The translations under genes were made by a program, and so were the position numbers. A model generated the notes under the pieces. The model did no database searches. It was not told where the DNA came from and saw only the letters and a list, made by a program, of their open reading frames with translations. Below, piece by piece: positions 17,007 to 27,800 of a DNA stretch of 64,000 nt. Within the stretch, counting starts at the first letter, position 1. The number at the start of each line of letters is the position of its first letter. Source of the stretch: Pedosphaera sp. (GTDB lineage: Bacteria > Verrucomicrobiota > Verrucomicrobiia > Limisphaerales > Pedosphaeraceae); the NCBI GenBank assembly GCA_028293325.1, contig JAQGPA010000134.1, forward strand, positions 1 to 64,000, in the 5' to 3' direction.

Positions 17007-17087
17007 GCGTCCGGTAACTATGGGGAAAGGCGGCGCGACAGGCGAACAAATTTTTAACGAGCTTTCAAGTCGATGCGGGTCAAGGCG

Positions 17088-18290
17088 TCACAGTTTGATC
17101 TTGTCCACTACCTGGGCGACGTCTTTGTCGCCGCGGCCGGAGAGGTTGACGATGATGAGGTTTTCTTTGCTCATCTTAGGGGCGCGCTCAATGACTTCGG
17201 CGATGGCGTGGGCGGATTCCAAAGCGGGAATGATGCCTTCCAGGCGCGCGAGTTTTAGGAACGCGGCGAGGGCTTTGTCGTCGGTGGCATAAGTATATTC
17301 CACGCGGTTTTTGTCGCGCAACCAGGCGTGTTCGGGACCGACGGCGGCGTAGTCGAGGCCGGCGGAGACGCTGTGGGTAAGTTGGATCTGGCCGTTTTCA
17401 TCCTGCAAAATATAGGAGCGGGTGCCTTGCAGCACGCCGAGGGAGCCGCCTTGGAAGCGCGCCGCGTGTTGCTCGGGTTCGATGCCGCGACCGCCGGCTT
17501 CGACGCCGACCATTTTGACGGAGGTGTCGTCGAGGAAAGGATAAAAGAGGCCGATGGCGTTGGAGCCGCCGCCGACGCAGGCGATGAGGAGGTCGGGCAG
17601 GCGTTCCTCTTGTTCCAAAATTTGGCGTCGGGCTTCATCGCCGATGATGCGCTGGAAATTGCGGACCATGATGGGATAGGGATGCGCGCCGTAGGCGGTG
17701 CCGAGAATGTAATGGGTGGAGCGGATGTTGGTGACCCAATCGCGCATGGCTTCGTTGACGGCTTCCTTCAAGGTTTTTTGGCCGGCGGTGACGGAGACGA
17801 CTTCCGCGCCGAGCATTTTCATGCGATAGACGTTGAGGGCCTGGCGTTCGCAATCGACGGCGCCCATGTAGATGACGCATTTCATGCCGAACATGGCGCT
17901 GACGGTGGCGGTGGCGACGCCGTGCTGGCCGGCGCCGGTTTCAGCGATGATGCGGGTCTTGCCCATGCGTTTGGCCAGGAGGATCTGGCCCATGGCGTTG
18001 TTGATCTTGTGCGCGCCGGTGTGGAGGAGGTCTTCGCGCTTGAGATAAATTTTGGCGCCGCCGAGGTCGCGGGTGAGGCGTTCAGCAAAATAGAGCGGCG
18101 TGGGGCGGCCGCAGAATTGGCGGAGATAATATTGCAGTTCACCCTGGAATTCCGGGTCTTGTTGCGACCGGAAATATTCCGCTTCCAACTCCTGCAACGG
18201 GTGCATGAGGGTCTCCGGCACGTAGCGGCCGCCGTAGGGACCGAAGTGGCCGTGAGCATCGGGAACAGTGGAACTGGCAATGGCACTCAT
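17088..18290 (-). CDS. trpB: Tryptophan synthase beta chain
   Basis: A 400-residue PLP enzyme joining indole and serine. The PLP Lys lies in [13 protein letters not shown], the catalytic-Glu region follows as [11 protein letters not shown], and the phosphate loop is [12 protein letters not shown]. It opens [19 protein letters not shown] like standard TrpB1. It is 87 bases downstream of trpF. No trpA follows; the next gene is yicC. The missing alpha subunit must be elsewhere. Confidence 0.97.
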   Translation of the reverse strand: MSAIASSTVPDAHGHFGPYGGRYVPETLMHPLQELEAEYFRSQQDPEFQGELQYYLRQFCGRPTPLYFAERLTRDLGGAKIYLKREDLLHTGAHKINNAMGQILLAKRMGKTRIIAETGAGQHGVATATVSAMFGMKCVIYMGAVDCERQALNVYRMKMLGAEVVSVTAGQKTLKEAVNEAMRDWVTNIRSTHYILGTAYGAHPYPIMVRNFQRIIGDEARRQILEQEERLPDLLIACVGGGSNAIGLFYPFLDDTSVKMVGVEAGGRGIEPEQHAARFQGGSLGVLQGTRSYILQDENGQIQLTHSVSAGLDYAAVGPEHAWLRDKNRVEYTYATDDKALAAFLKLARLEGIIPALESAHAIAEVIERAPKMSKENLIIVNLSGRGDKDVAQVVDKIKL

Positions 18291-18377
18291 GGTGGCAACA
18301 TAGCAGTCGGGAGAGTTGAGGGCGAGTGGATTTGTGTGTGCTTGCGCACAGCCATGGTGGGGAAAGACGGCGAGGTT

Positions 18378-18998
18378 TTAAGCGGCGCTTTTGGCGGCCT
18401 TAATGAAGGCGCGGACTTTCTGATGATCTTTTTTGCCGGGGGAGACTTCGACGCCGCTGGAAACATCCACCGCATACGGATGGACTTTGGTGATGGCGTC
18501 GGCCACGTTTTCCGGCGTCAAGCCGCCGGCGAGAAAGATGGGGCGGCCGAGTTTTTGGGCTTCGAGGGCGAGATCCCAGTTGAAAGTGGCACCGGTGCCG
18601 CCGAGTTTATCGGGCACATAGGCATCGAGCAGCCAGGCGTCAGTTTCGTAATCCACCAACGACTTGAGCGATGAGGTGTCGCGCACGCGAAAGGCCTTAA
18701 GGGTCATCACGGGAAAAAGCTGGCAATATTCGGGGGTTTCTTCGCCGTGAAATTGGAGGAGGTTCAAGCCGCATTCGCCGATGGCGCGGAGGACGACTTC
18801 CTCGGGCGCGTTGACGAAGACGCCGACCTTGATGATGAACGGAGGGAGTTCGCGGACAATTTCGGCGGCGGCTTTGAAGGAGATGTTGCGCGGGCTGGGC
18901 TCGTAGAACATGAGGCCCAAGGCATCCGCCCCCGCTTCGGTGGCGGCCAAGGCATCGGCTGGGCTCGTGATCCCGCAGATTTTAACAATGGCACCCAT
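18378..18998 (-). CDS. trpF: Phosphoribosylanthranilate isomerase
   Basis: A 206-residue TIM-barrel enzyme of tryptophan synthesis. It opens IVKICGITSPADALAATEAGADALGLMFY with the catalytic Cys, and continues LNLLQFHGEETPEYC, LLDAYVPDKLGGTG, LAGGLTPENVADAI and VDVSSGVEVSPGKKD, which hold the catalytic Asp and the phosphate loop. The ATG of MGAIVKICG is chosen because family proteins begin just before KICG; a TTG 13 codons upstream is open but not supported. It heads the trpF-trpB pair. Confidence 0.95.
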   Translation of the reverse strand: MGAIVKICGITSPADALAATEAGADALGLMFYEPSPRNISFKAAAEIVRELPPFIIKVGVFVNAPEEVVLRAIGECGLNLLQFHGEETPEYCQLFPVMTLKAFRVRDTSSLKSLVDYETDAWLLDAYVPDKLGGTGATFNWDLALEAQKLGRPIFLAGGLTPENVADAITKVHPYAVDVSSGVEVSPGKKDHQKVRAFIKAAKSAA

Positions 18999-19039
18999 GT
19001 TCGGGCTTAGAATGGCACGGAACCCATGGGACAACAACT

Positions 19040-19290
19040 TTTGAGTGCTTGCGGTGCTTCCGCACTGGCAATGGGAGGAAAGACAAAATGTTCTGAGTTC
19101 GGGGTTTTGAGTTCAGAGTTGACGGAGATACTCTCGGGGCTCGCCGCGCTGGCGCGCGAAAGTGATGAGTTGGGTGATGGAGGCCACCTAGGGTAGTTCG
19201 GGACTCGCAACCCTAGGCTGGATGATTCAATCCCGTTGGGATTGGGCTGCCTACGCACGGCCATTGGGGGAGGGAAGGAAATAAAGGTAA
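19040..19290. repeat. Dispersed intergenic repeat related to the one at 47280-47550
   Basis: The sequence between trpF and the SBBP gene holds GTGCTTCCGCACTGGC, then TTCTGAGTTCGG and GAGTTCAGAGTTG, then GGAGATACTCTCGGGGCTCGCCGCGC with GCGCGCGAAAGTGATG. The same order, with small changes, is found at 47284-47400 and again partly at 47478-47545. The block closes with CCCGTTGGGATTGGGCTGCC. It has no coding capacity and looks like a member of a genome-wide intergenic repeat family. Confidence 0.65.
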
Positions 19291-19345
19291 ATGGTTCAGG
19301 ATGAGGGAGTTTGTGGCCTGCAATTTGCTGCTATCGGGCACTGGA

Positions 19346-19726
19346 ATGAATAACTCCTTTATACAGAAAGCTCGGAGGACGCTTGTGCGCAATTACTTGT
19401 GTAGGTATGTGATGGCGGGGGCGGTCCTGGTTTTGGTCCAATTGTGTCTCATTTCTGGCGTGAATGCCCAGGCGCCGAGTTTTCGGTGGGCGATGGAAGG
19501 GGTGGGCAGCGGGGGATATGATGCGGCGAATGGAGTGGCGGTGGATGCGGCGGGCAATGTGTTTGTGACGGGCGGGATTGCGTCGTCGAATGTTTTGTTT
19601 GGGGGCCAGATTTTTGCGGGGTACATAACTCCGGCCAACTACTATCCGCCTTTGTCCCAGTTTTTTATTACCAAGCTGGACGCTTTCGGCAATGTGCTTT
19701 GGGTCAGACAGGGGGGGGCTAAGTGA
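19346..19726 (+). CDS. SBBP-repeat secreted protein, 5' fragment before a frameshift
   Basis: This 126-residue piece has a signal peptide (LCRYVMAGAVLVLVQLCLISGVNAQ) and the first beta-propeller repeats, such as AANGVAVDAAGNVFVTGGI and FFITKLDAFGNVLWVRQGG. It ends at a TGA just after an eight-G run at 19711-19718. Reading one G fewer continues smoothly as WVRQGG-LSDNAVGQACATDAQGN in the next frame. So this is the front part of the gene completed at 19692-21047, split by a frameshift in a homopolymer. Whether the shift is real, phase-variable or a sequencing error cannot be told from the sequence. Confidence 0.75.
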   Translation: MNNSFIQKARRTLVRNYLCRYVMAGAVLVLVQLCLISGVNAQAPSFRWAMEGVGSGGYDAANGVAVDAAGNVFVTGGIASSNVLFGGQIFAGYITPANYYPPLSQFFITKLDAFGNVLWVRQGGAK

Positions 19727-21047
19727 CAATGCCGTGGGACAGGCGTGCGCGACGGATGCGCAAGGGAATGTGCTGGTGACAGGGTCCTTCACCTCGACCA
19801 ATTTCACGCTGGGCGGAACGGTGCTGACCAATCTTGGCTCGGCGAATGTTTTTGTGGCGAAATTCAGTCCGGCGGGGGATTTGCTGTGGACGCGGCAGGC
19901 GGGGGGAAGTTTAACTGAAGCGTGCTACAGCATCGCGGTGGATGCGATCGGCAACGGTTATGTGTATGGGGTGCTGCGTTCCACCAATGCGGTTTTTGGA
20001 AACGTTACGTTGGTTGCATCGCCGACGGGTTATCCGGATTCATTCATGGCCAAGTATAGTGCCGTTGGTGATTTGGTTTGGGTGAAACAGATTAAAGGAG
20101 CGCCGGGAGGGCATGGAGGAGTGGCGGTGGAACCAAATGGCACCAGCCATGTCACAGGATTTTTCCCGAATCAGGCCGACTTTGGCGGTTTGGTTTTGAC
20201 TAATTCAAGCGGAACATTTCAGGACCATGTCTATTGCGTCAAATATGATGCGGCGGGCAATCCGCTTTGGGCGCGGGAGACGGGAACTGGCGGGGAGACC
20301 CTTACCTCGGCCATCGGAATTGATCCATCAGGAAACAGCTATGTGACGGGCATATTACAGGATGGCACCAGCGTTTTTGGCAGCAATACTATTAGCGGGA
20401 ATATTTTTGTGGTGAAGCTTGATTCGCTGGGCAATGTGCTTTGGGCCAAAGGGGGTGCCACAGGAACAATATTTGATGCCAACGCGACTTCCCTGGCGGT
20501 GGATGTGACCGGCAATTGCACGGTGGCGGGGTATGTAGGGTCAACAAACGTGAGTTTTGGCGGAATCGTTCTGTCCAATCCGCAAGGCGGTGGCGCGGAG
20601 GACATGGGTTTTATGGTCAAGTATGATCGCGATGGAAATCTGCTGTGGGCCAGGAATGTGTTTGGATCAAAGAGCAGTTTCATGGGATTCAAATCGATTG
20701 CAGAAGACCAGTGGCAGAATGTGTTCGCAATCGGGGGATTGCAGAATTTCTTTCAGGTTGGCGGGTTTAATTTTGATGGGTCCATTCTTGGTCAGCCCAC
20801 GTTTGGAGGAGTGCACATTTTTGTGGCGAAGCTGGATGGGCCACAGGTGAGTCTCGCGCCGGTGGGCGGGCAGATGATGGTGGCGTGGCCGACGAATGCG
20901 GCGGGGTTGGGGTTGGAGCGGGCGAGTGATTTGACGCTGGGGGATTGGGCGGTGGTGACCAATGCGCCGGTAGTTGTCGGGCAGCAAAACACTTTCACGG
21001 AAGATGTGGCGGGCGGGAGCCGGTTTTATCGGCTGCATAATAATTAA
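19692..21047 (+). CDS. SBBP-repeat secreted protein, 3' part after the frameshift
   Basis: The frame carries at least seven SBBP-type repeats with the signature D-A-x-G-N-x-x-V-T-G: ACATDAQGNVLVTGSF, IAVDAIGNGYVYGVL, VAVEPNGTSHVTGFF, IGIDPSGNSYVTGIL, LAVDVTGNCTVAGYV. Each is paired with FVAKFSPAGDLLWTRQ-like strands. The carboxy tail GLGLERASDLTLGDWAVV...FYRLHNN is the typical end of verrucomicrobial secreted proteins and may be a sorting or adhesion module. The first about 11 codons overlap the upstream fragment out of frame; there is no ribosome site for an independent start, so a single ancestral gene from 19346 is inferred. Confidence 0.8.
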   Translation: MCFGSDRGGLSDNAVGQACATDAQGNVLVTGSFTSTNFTLGGTVLTNLGSANVFVAKFSPAGDLLWTRQAGGSLTEACYSIAVDAIGNGYVYGVLRSTNAVFGNVTLVASPTGYPDSFMAKYSAVGDLVWVKQIKGAPGGHGGVAVEPNGTSHVTGFFPNQADFGGLVLTNSSGTFQDHVYCVKYDAAGNPLWARETGTGGETLTSAIGIDPSGNSYVTGILQDGTSVFGSNTISGNIFVVKLDSLGNVLWAKGGATGTIFDANATSLAVDVTGNCTVAGYVGSTNVSFGGIVLSNPQGGGAEDMGFMVKYDRDGNLLWARNVFGSKSSFMGFKSIAEDQWQNVFAIGGLQNFFQVGGFNFDGSILGQPTFGGVHIFVAKLDGPQVSLAPVGGQMMVAWPTNAAGLGLERASDLTLGDWAVVTNAPVVVGQQNTFTEDVAGGSRFYRLHNN

Positions 21048-21108
21048 AGTGCCGGGGGAGATGCGCGCATGGCGCGCCGCGCTGTGCGCGAATTAACGCG
21101 GATATGTG

Positions 21109-21606
21109 TCAGAGCTCTTTAATCTCGGCGCTGAGCGGTTGCAGGTCCGGGTCTTGCAGGGCCATGAGTTTGACGGCTTTCTTGCCGCCGCGTTTGAAGG
21201 TGGCGGTGAGCCATTTCAGGGCGTCGTCGCGGTTGCCTAATTGGCAGGAATAGCAGGCCAGGTTGTAGGGGATGAGCCAGACTTTGGGGAATAAAGCGGC
21301 GGCGGGCTCCAGCCAGTCGAAGGCCTCGCGGGTGCGTTTGAGTTCGTGCAGGGCATAGGAGCGATGAATCCAATTCTCGGGTTGGTCGGGCGCGGTTTTT
21401 ACGAGAGCGTGACCAATCTCGACGCAGGAATCCCAGTTGCCGGATTTGGCATTGATTTGCCAGCTCAAGTCCAGGACGTCGGGGTGGGTGCGGAAAAGCG
21501 GGGTGATTTGCTCGAGTTCGGTGGTGGCCTCAAGAGGGTTCCCCAATTCGAGCCAGCCTTGCGCAGCGGAGAGGTGATGGGTGTCGGGTGGGGTGAGCGA
21601 TTTCAA
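21109..21606 (-). CDS. TPR-repeat protein
   Basis: About 165 residues of tetratricopeptide-like helices: LSAAQGWLELGNPLEATTELEQI, HPDVLDLSWQINAKSGNWDSCVEIGHAL, PENWIHRSYALHELKRTREAFDWLEPA and IPYNLACYSCQLGNRDDALKWL. These mediate protein-protein contacts; the partner is unknown. The start is uncertain: a TTG gives MKSLTPPDTHH and puts the first helix at the amino terminus. A GTG at 21753 extends the frame, but its product is Pro-rich with no TPR character. No operon partner is evident. Confidence 0.72.
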   Translation of the reverse strand: MKSLTPPDTHHLSAAQGWLELGNPLEATTELEQITPLFRTHPDVLDLSWQINAKSGNWDSCVEIGHALVKTAPDQPENWIHRSYALHELKRTREAFDWLEPAAALFPKVWLIPYNLACYSCQLGNRDDALKWLTATFKRGGKKAVKLMALQDPDLQPLSAEIKEL

Positions 21607-21870
21607 TGTTGGATTAAATAACCGCGTGTGGAGCGGGAGACAAGGGGGTTTTTCGTTTTGAGGGTGGCAGATGTAGGGCGGAATACGGACAATACCGATA
21701 ATTTTATATGCAGGGAGGGAGGTCGAGAATGAGATTGACGCAGGAAGTCCCACTTACTACTGTAGTTCAGAATAATATTTGGCCAAGGATTGGAGTTGGC
21801 GCGTCGGAGGTGCGCATTCACAGTCTATAGGACGCCAGGAACTTATCGGTAAATCTCAGAGGGTAATTCT

Positions 21871-24800
21871 ATGAAACGCCAACTCCAATTGCTGGCACTC
21901 GCGATAGCTGTATCGTTTGCCGGCCAGGAAGCCGTCTCGGCGGCGGACAATTTGTATATTGATCCGGGTTTAATGTTGGCCAGCGGTCCCGTTGGCGGGC
22001 CGTTTACGAACAGTCCCGCATTTTTCACGCTGACGAACGGAGGAGCTGGCGCGCTGAATTGGCAGTTCGCCAACACTGCCAATTGGTTGACGGTTTCAAC
22101 AACGAACAATGGTACGATAGGAAGCCTTGCGAAGGCGCTGGTTACGGTCACGATCGGCAACGCGGCGACGAGTTTTCCAGCGGGGATCACCAATGGGGTT
22201 ATTTGGTTTACCAATTTGACCAGCGGATTGGCGCAATCGCGCACGGTCAGCCTGAGTGTGGGCCAGAGCATGTTTGAGAATTTTGAACCGGGAATTCATA
22301 CGTCGCTCTGGTCGGATTTCGGCGGCGGTGTCGTTGGCAGCACGGTGATGGCGACGAATTACGGGGGGAGTGTCTCGGGGACGAAAGCGCTATGGTTTGG
22401 CAATGCGGGGACGCGCTCGGCGACGACGGTGCCATTGGACACGAGCCTGGGTGGCGGCATCAGTTTTTATCTGCGGCTGGGCAACGGGGGGGCGGCGCCG
22501 TGGGAGTTGGTGGATCTTCCGGCCAAGGGGATCGTGTTGGAATATTCCACGACCGGTGGAGTGAATTGGACAAACCTGGGAACGTACGCCAGCACGAATT
22601 TTTACCTCTGGACGCGAGTAACGACGAATCTGCCGGCGGGGGCGATGAGCGTGGCGACGCAGTTTCGCTGGCGGCAATTGAGCAATGGCGGGACGTGCTG
22701 CGACCAATGGGCGCTGGACGACATCAGCATTGATGCAAGACCGACTCCGCCAACGATACCGGTGCCACTGGCGGACCAAAGCGTAAGGGGAGGGTCGAAT
22801 GTGACTTTCACGGCGTTGGCGCAAGGCTCCCAGCCGCTGATTTATCAGTGGCTCAAAAACGGGACAAACCTGACGGACGAGGGGCGGATAAGCGGGACGA
22901 CGAGTGCGACGTTGAGCCTGGCCACGGTGGTGGAGAGTGACAGCGGGCAGTATTCGGTTTTGGTGACGAATTCATTTGGTGCGGCCAGTTCGAGTGCCAC
23001 GCTGCTGGTGACCGTGGTGGACCATTTTCAGTGGGGTGCGATTGCATCGCCGCAAGCGGTGGGTGTGCCGTTCAGCGCGACGATAACGGCGAAGGATTAT
23101 CTGAATGCGACCGCAACGAACTATGGCGGCACGGTGGCGATGGGTGCGGCAGTGACAGGGGACGGCCTGGCCACGAGGACAATCGTGGGCAATCTCGTGC
23201 CGACAGTCGCCTATGGTGGCGGCTATACGATCGGTTATGCTTTTAACCCAAACACGAATCTGACGGTTACGGCGGTGCGTGCCTACACAGGAACGAAGGT
23301 GTCCATCTGGACTGATGCGGGGGAGCTGCTGGCCAGCCAGAGCGTGAGCAACAATCCCGGGGTCTGGGTGGAGACGCCGCTGGCGACGCCGCTGCAATTG
23401 AATGCGAGCACCACATACCGGGTAGCCTGTTATACAGCCAACGATTATTCTTATGCATCAAGTAATGGAACGAATACCTTTGCCGACGGAACCATGATTG
23501 GGAGTTATGAATCATACGGGGATACATTTCCCAACGCCGTGGACGCTACACACTGGTGGTTGGTCGATCTGCGATATGTTGTGGGGTTTGGCTTGACGGT
23601 GCCGATAACGCCGACGGTTTCCGGCAATTTTACGAATGGAGTTTGGACCGGCAGCGTGGCGGCGCTGTCCACTGGAAGCAATGTGGTGATGACCGCGGAC
23701 GGCGGCAGCGGACATTTGGGCGTGAGCGGTGCGTTTGATGTGCTGTTGCCGAGTGATATTGCCCTGGCCATGGTTGATGCACCGGATCCGGTTAGCGTAG
23801 GTGGGAACCTGACTTACACGCTGACGGTGACGAATGCCGGACCGACGGCGGCGACCAGCGTCACCGTAAGCAACTTCCTGCCATTGAATGTAACGTTCGG
23901 CTCGGCCACGGCTTCGCAGGGGAGTTGCACGCAATTTGCCGGGGTGGTGACCTGCAACCTGGGCACGGTGCCGGGCGCAGGCAGCGCGACCATCACGATC
24001 GTGGTGACGCCAAGCAGCGACTGGTTGCTTTCGAATAGTGCGGTGGTGACCTGCGCGGAAGCCGATCCCAATTTGGTGAACAACACGGCATGGGTGGTCA
24101 CCTCGGTAACACCGCCGATCATAAGCATTGGCGATGCATCCGTGGTGGAGGGCAACGTGGGGATTACCAACATGGTTTTTGCCGTGACGCTCTCGGCGGC
24201 CAGCGCGCAGACCATCACGGTCAATTATGAGACGGTCGATAGGGGGGCGTGGGCGGGCAGTGATTATGTGAGCACCAATGGGGTCCTGACTTTTGCGCCT
24301 GGGATCACCAACCAGAGCATCACAGTGGGAGTGATCGGGGACCTGACCATTGAAACCAATGAAACATTTTCCGCGATCATTTATAATCCGAACCACGCCG
24401 TGATGGGTCGGAGCACAGGGGTGGGCACGATTATCAACGATGATGGTTTGCCGGGGTTGGTGGATCATTTTACCTGGGACCCGATTGGCTCGCCCCAACT
24501 TGTGGGAGTGCCCTTCAACGTCACGCTCACAGCCAAGGACGTACTGGAGGCCACGGTGACCAATTTCAGCGGCTCGGTGGCGCTGACGAATTTGGCCGGC
24601 AGCGGGGTGGCGAATACAATTTTGGGGAATCTGGTTCCAACCGTCAACAGTAGCGGCAACTATACGCTGGGATATGCATTTACGCCAAACACGAACATTG
24701 TTGTGACGCATGTGCGTTCCTACTCGGGCACCAAGGTATCGATCTGGCTGACCGATGGGACGTTGTTGGCCAGCCAAAATGTGACCAACGCCGGTGGCGC

Positions 24801-27800
24801 GTGGGTGGAAACGCCGCTGGCGACGCCCCTGGCGCTGAGCGCCGGCTCGACGTACATCGTCAGCTTTTACACTGCAGGGGGCATCTATTATTATCGCACG
24901 GATCGGACCAACAGCTTTCCCAACGGGACGCTCACCGCAGCGTACAATTTCAGCGCGGGGGACGGTTTCCCCAGCACTGTCTTCAGCGCCAACCAGGTAG
25001 TTTATCTGGTGGATTTGCGGTATACCGTGAACGGCGGCGTGCCAATATCCGTCACGCCCGCATCTCTGGGGCCGTTTACAAATGGTGTGTGGACGGGCAG
25101 CGTGACAGCGCAACAACCGGGCACGAATGTCACCTTAACGGCGAATGATGGGAATGGTCACTTTGGATTGAGCAACCCATTTGACGCTGGATTGCAAAAC
25201 GACATTGCCATTGGGATGGTGGCGGCGCCGGCTCCGGTTCCAGTGGGCGCAACTCTTACTTATGCGCTGACTGTCACCAATATTGGTCCCGCCACGGCGA
25301 CCGGGGTTATGGTGACCAACCAGCTGCCGGCAGGTGTGACGTTCCTCTCGGCCACGGCTTCGCAGGGAAGTTGCACGCAATTCGCAGGGGTGGTGACGTG
25401 CAGCCTCGGGTCCATTGCCGACGGCACGAACGCCACGGTTTCCATTCTGGTTAGCCCAACGATTCCGAGTGTCAGTCTCACCAACACCGCGGTGGTGACG
25501 CGCGCGGAAGCCGACACCTATTTGGGGAACAACACGGCAACGGTGTCCACTACGGTGACGGTGCCGGCCATCAGCATTGGTGATGCGTCGGTGGTGGAGG
25601 GCAACGTGGGAATCACCAACATGGTTTTTGCCGTGACGCTCTCGGCAGCCAGCGCGCAGACCATCACGGTCAATTATGCGACCGGCAGTGGCGGGGCATC
25701 GGCGGGCAGTGATTATGTGAGCACAAACGGGGTCCTGACCTTTGCGCCGGGCATCACCAACCAGAGCATCACGGTGGGAGTGGTCGGGGACTTGCTGGTT
25801 GAAACCAACGAAACCTTTTTCGTGAATCTTTCAAACCCGACCAACGGCGTGCTGGGGCGGAGCACCGGGGTGGGCACGATCATCAACGATGATGGTGTGC
25901 CGGGGATGGTGGATCATTTTATCTGGGACCCGATCGCCTCACCCCAACTGGTGGGCGTGCCCTTCGGTGCCACGGTTACGGCCAAGGACATCCTGGGGAC
26001 GACGGTGACCAATTTTAGCGGCACGGTGGGGCTGACGAATGCGCCAGGGGTGACGAATACGATCCTCGGCAATTTGGTTCCAACCACCAGCAGTAGCGGC
26101 AGCTATACGCTGGGATATTCATTTACGCCTAACGCGAACATTGTGGTGACGCATGTGCGCTCCTACTCGGGTACCAAGGTATCGATTTGGCAGACCAATG
26201 GGACGTTGTTGGCCAGCCAAAATGTGAGCGGCCCTGGGGGCAGTTGGAAGGAAACGCCGCTGGCGACGCCACTGACACTGAGCGCCGGTTCGACATACAT
26301 TGTCAGCTTTTACACTGGCGGAGGCAGCTATTATTATCGCACAGACCGGACCAACAGCTTCCCCAATGGGACGCTCACCGCGGCGTACAATTCCACTACG
26401 GGGGACGGTTTCCCCAGCACTGTTAACAGCGGCAACCAGACAGTATTCCTGGTGGATTTGCGGTATACCGTGAACGTGGGCGTGGCAATATCAGTCACGC
26501 CCACGTTGGCCGGGCCGTTTACAAATGGTGTGTGGACGGGCAGCCTGACAATGCAACAGCCGGGCACGAATGCCAGCTTAATCGCGAATGATGGCAACGG
26601 CCACACCGGGCTGAGCTATCCATTCTATGTTATTAATTCCAATCAGCCGCCAATTGTGGTTGCGTCGCCCGCCAATACGAACGTGTATCTAGGTGGTGCG
26701 GCGGCCTTCCAGGTGGATGTGTATGGCGCGGTGCCGTTGTTTTACCAATGGCGTTTCAACGGTGTGGATATTCCGGGGGCCACGAATGCCGTGCTCACGC
26801 TTAATCATCTGAGCCTGGCGCAAGGGGGTAATTACTCGGTGGTGGCGGGGAATGCTTTCGGCACCACCAATAGCGCCAAGGCCAGCTTGTCGGTTTTACA
26901 AGTGGTGGCCTGGGGATCGGGGACAAATAACAGCACCATCAACAATAATTATGGCCAATCCATTATTCCGGCTGGATTAACCAACGTGGTGGGGCTGGCA
27001 GGCGGCATTGAGCACGTGGTGGCAGTCAAGGCGGACGGAAGTGTCGCCGCCTGGGGTGCGGCGACAAATCCTCCCGGAACACTCAGCCCTAATTATGGCC
27101 AATCCTTGGTGCCGCCGCTGGGCAGTGTGGTGGCGGTGGCGGGCGGGGGGTATCACACGCTGGCGTTGCGGGATGACGGGACGATGGCGGCGTGGGGTGC
27201 GGGCACCAACTACACGGGTTCATCGCCGAGTTTTGGACAATCCATCATTCCGCAGTCGGCTTCAAACGTCGTGGCGATTGCGGCCGGCGATTCTCACAGT
27301 ATGGCCTTGCGCAGTGACGGCAGAGTTCTGGTGTGGGGTTTCAACAATTTCAGCCAAACCAATGTGCCGACCGCAGCCACCTCGAATGTGGTGGCGATTG
27401 CTTCCCGCGGCAATCATTTGCTGGCGCTTAAAACGGACGGCTCGCTTGTGCATTGGGGCAGCCAGACAGTCTTGCCGATCGGTGGTTCGAACATCGTGGC
27501 GATCGCCGCCGGGGTGAATCATAGTCTCGCGCTGAGGAGCGATGGCACAGTGATATCCTGGGGGGGTCAGACAACAGTGCCGGCCGGGCTATCCAACGTG
27601 GTGGATATCGCCGCTGGAAATGACCAAAGCCTGGCGCTCAGAAGTGACGGCACCGTGGTGACGTGGGGCGCGACGAATTTGTTCAGCCGCGACCAAATAC
27701 CACCGGGGCTTTCGAACTTCGTGGGAATCGCGTGTGGCAGTTACAACAGCATGGGTTATCTGGGAGACGGTTCGCCGGTCATTAAATATCCGCCGGTGAG

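Noticed and set aside
17328-18674. 448-codon plus-strand frame
   Set aside because: Runs antisense through trpB and trpF; no protein-like motif.
23512-25116. 534-codon minus-strand frame
   Set aside because: Antisense to the giant modular gene; Arg/His-rich shadow with no domain.
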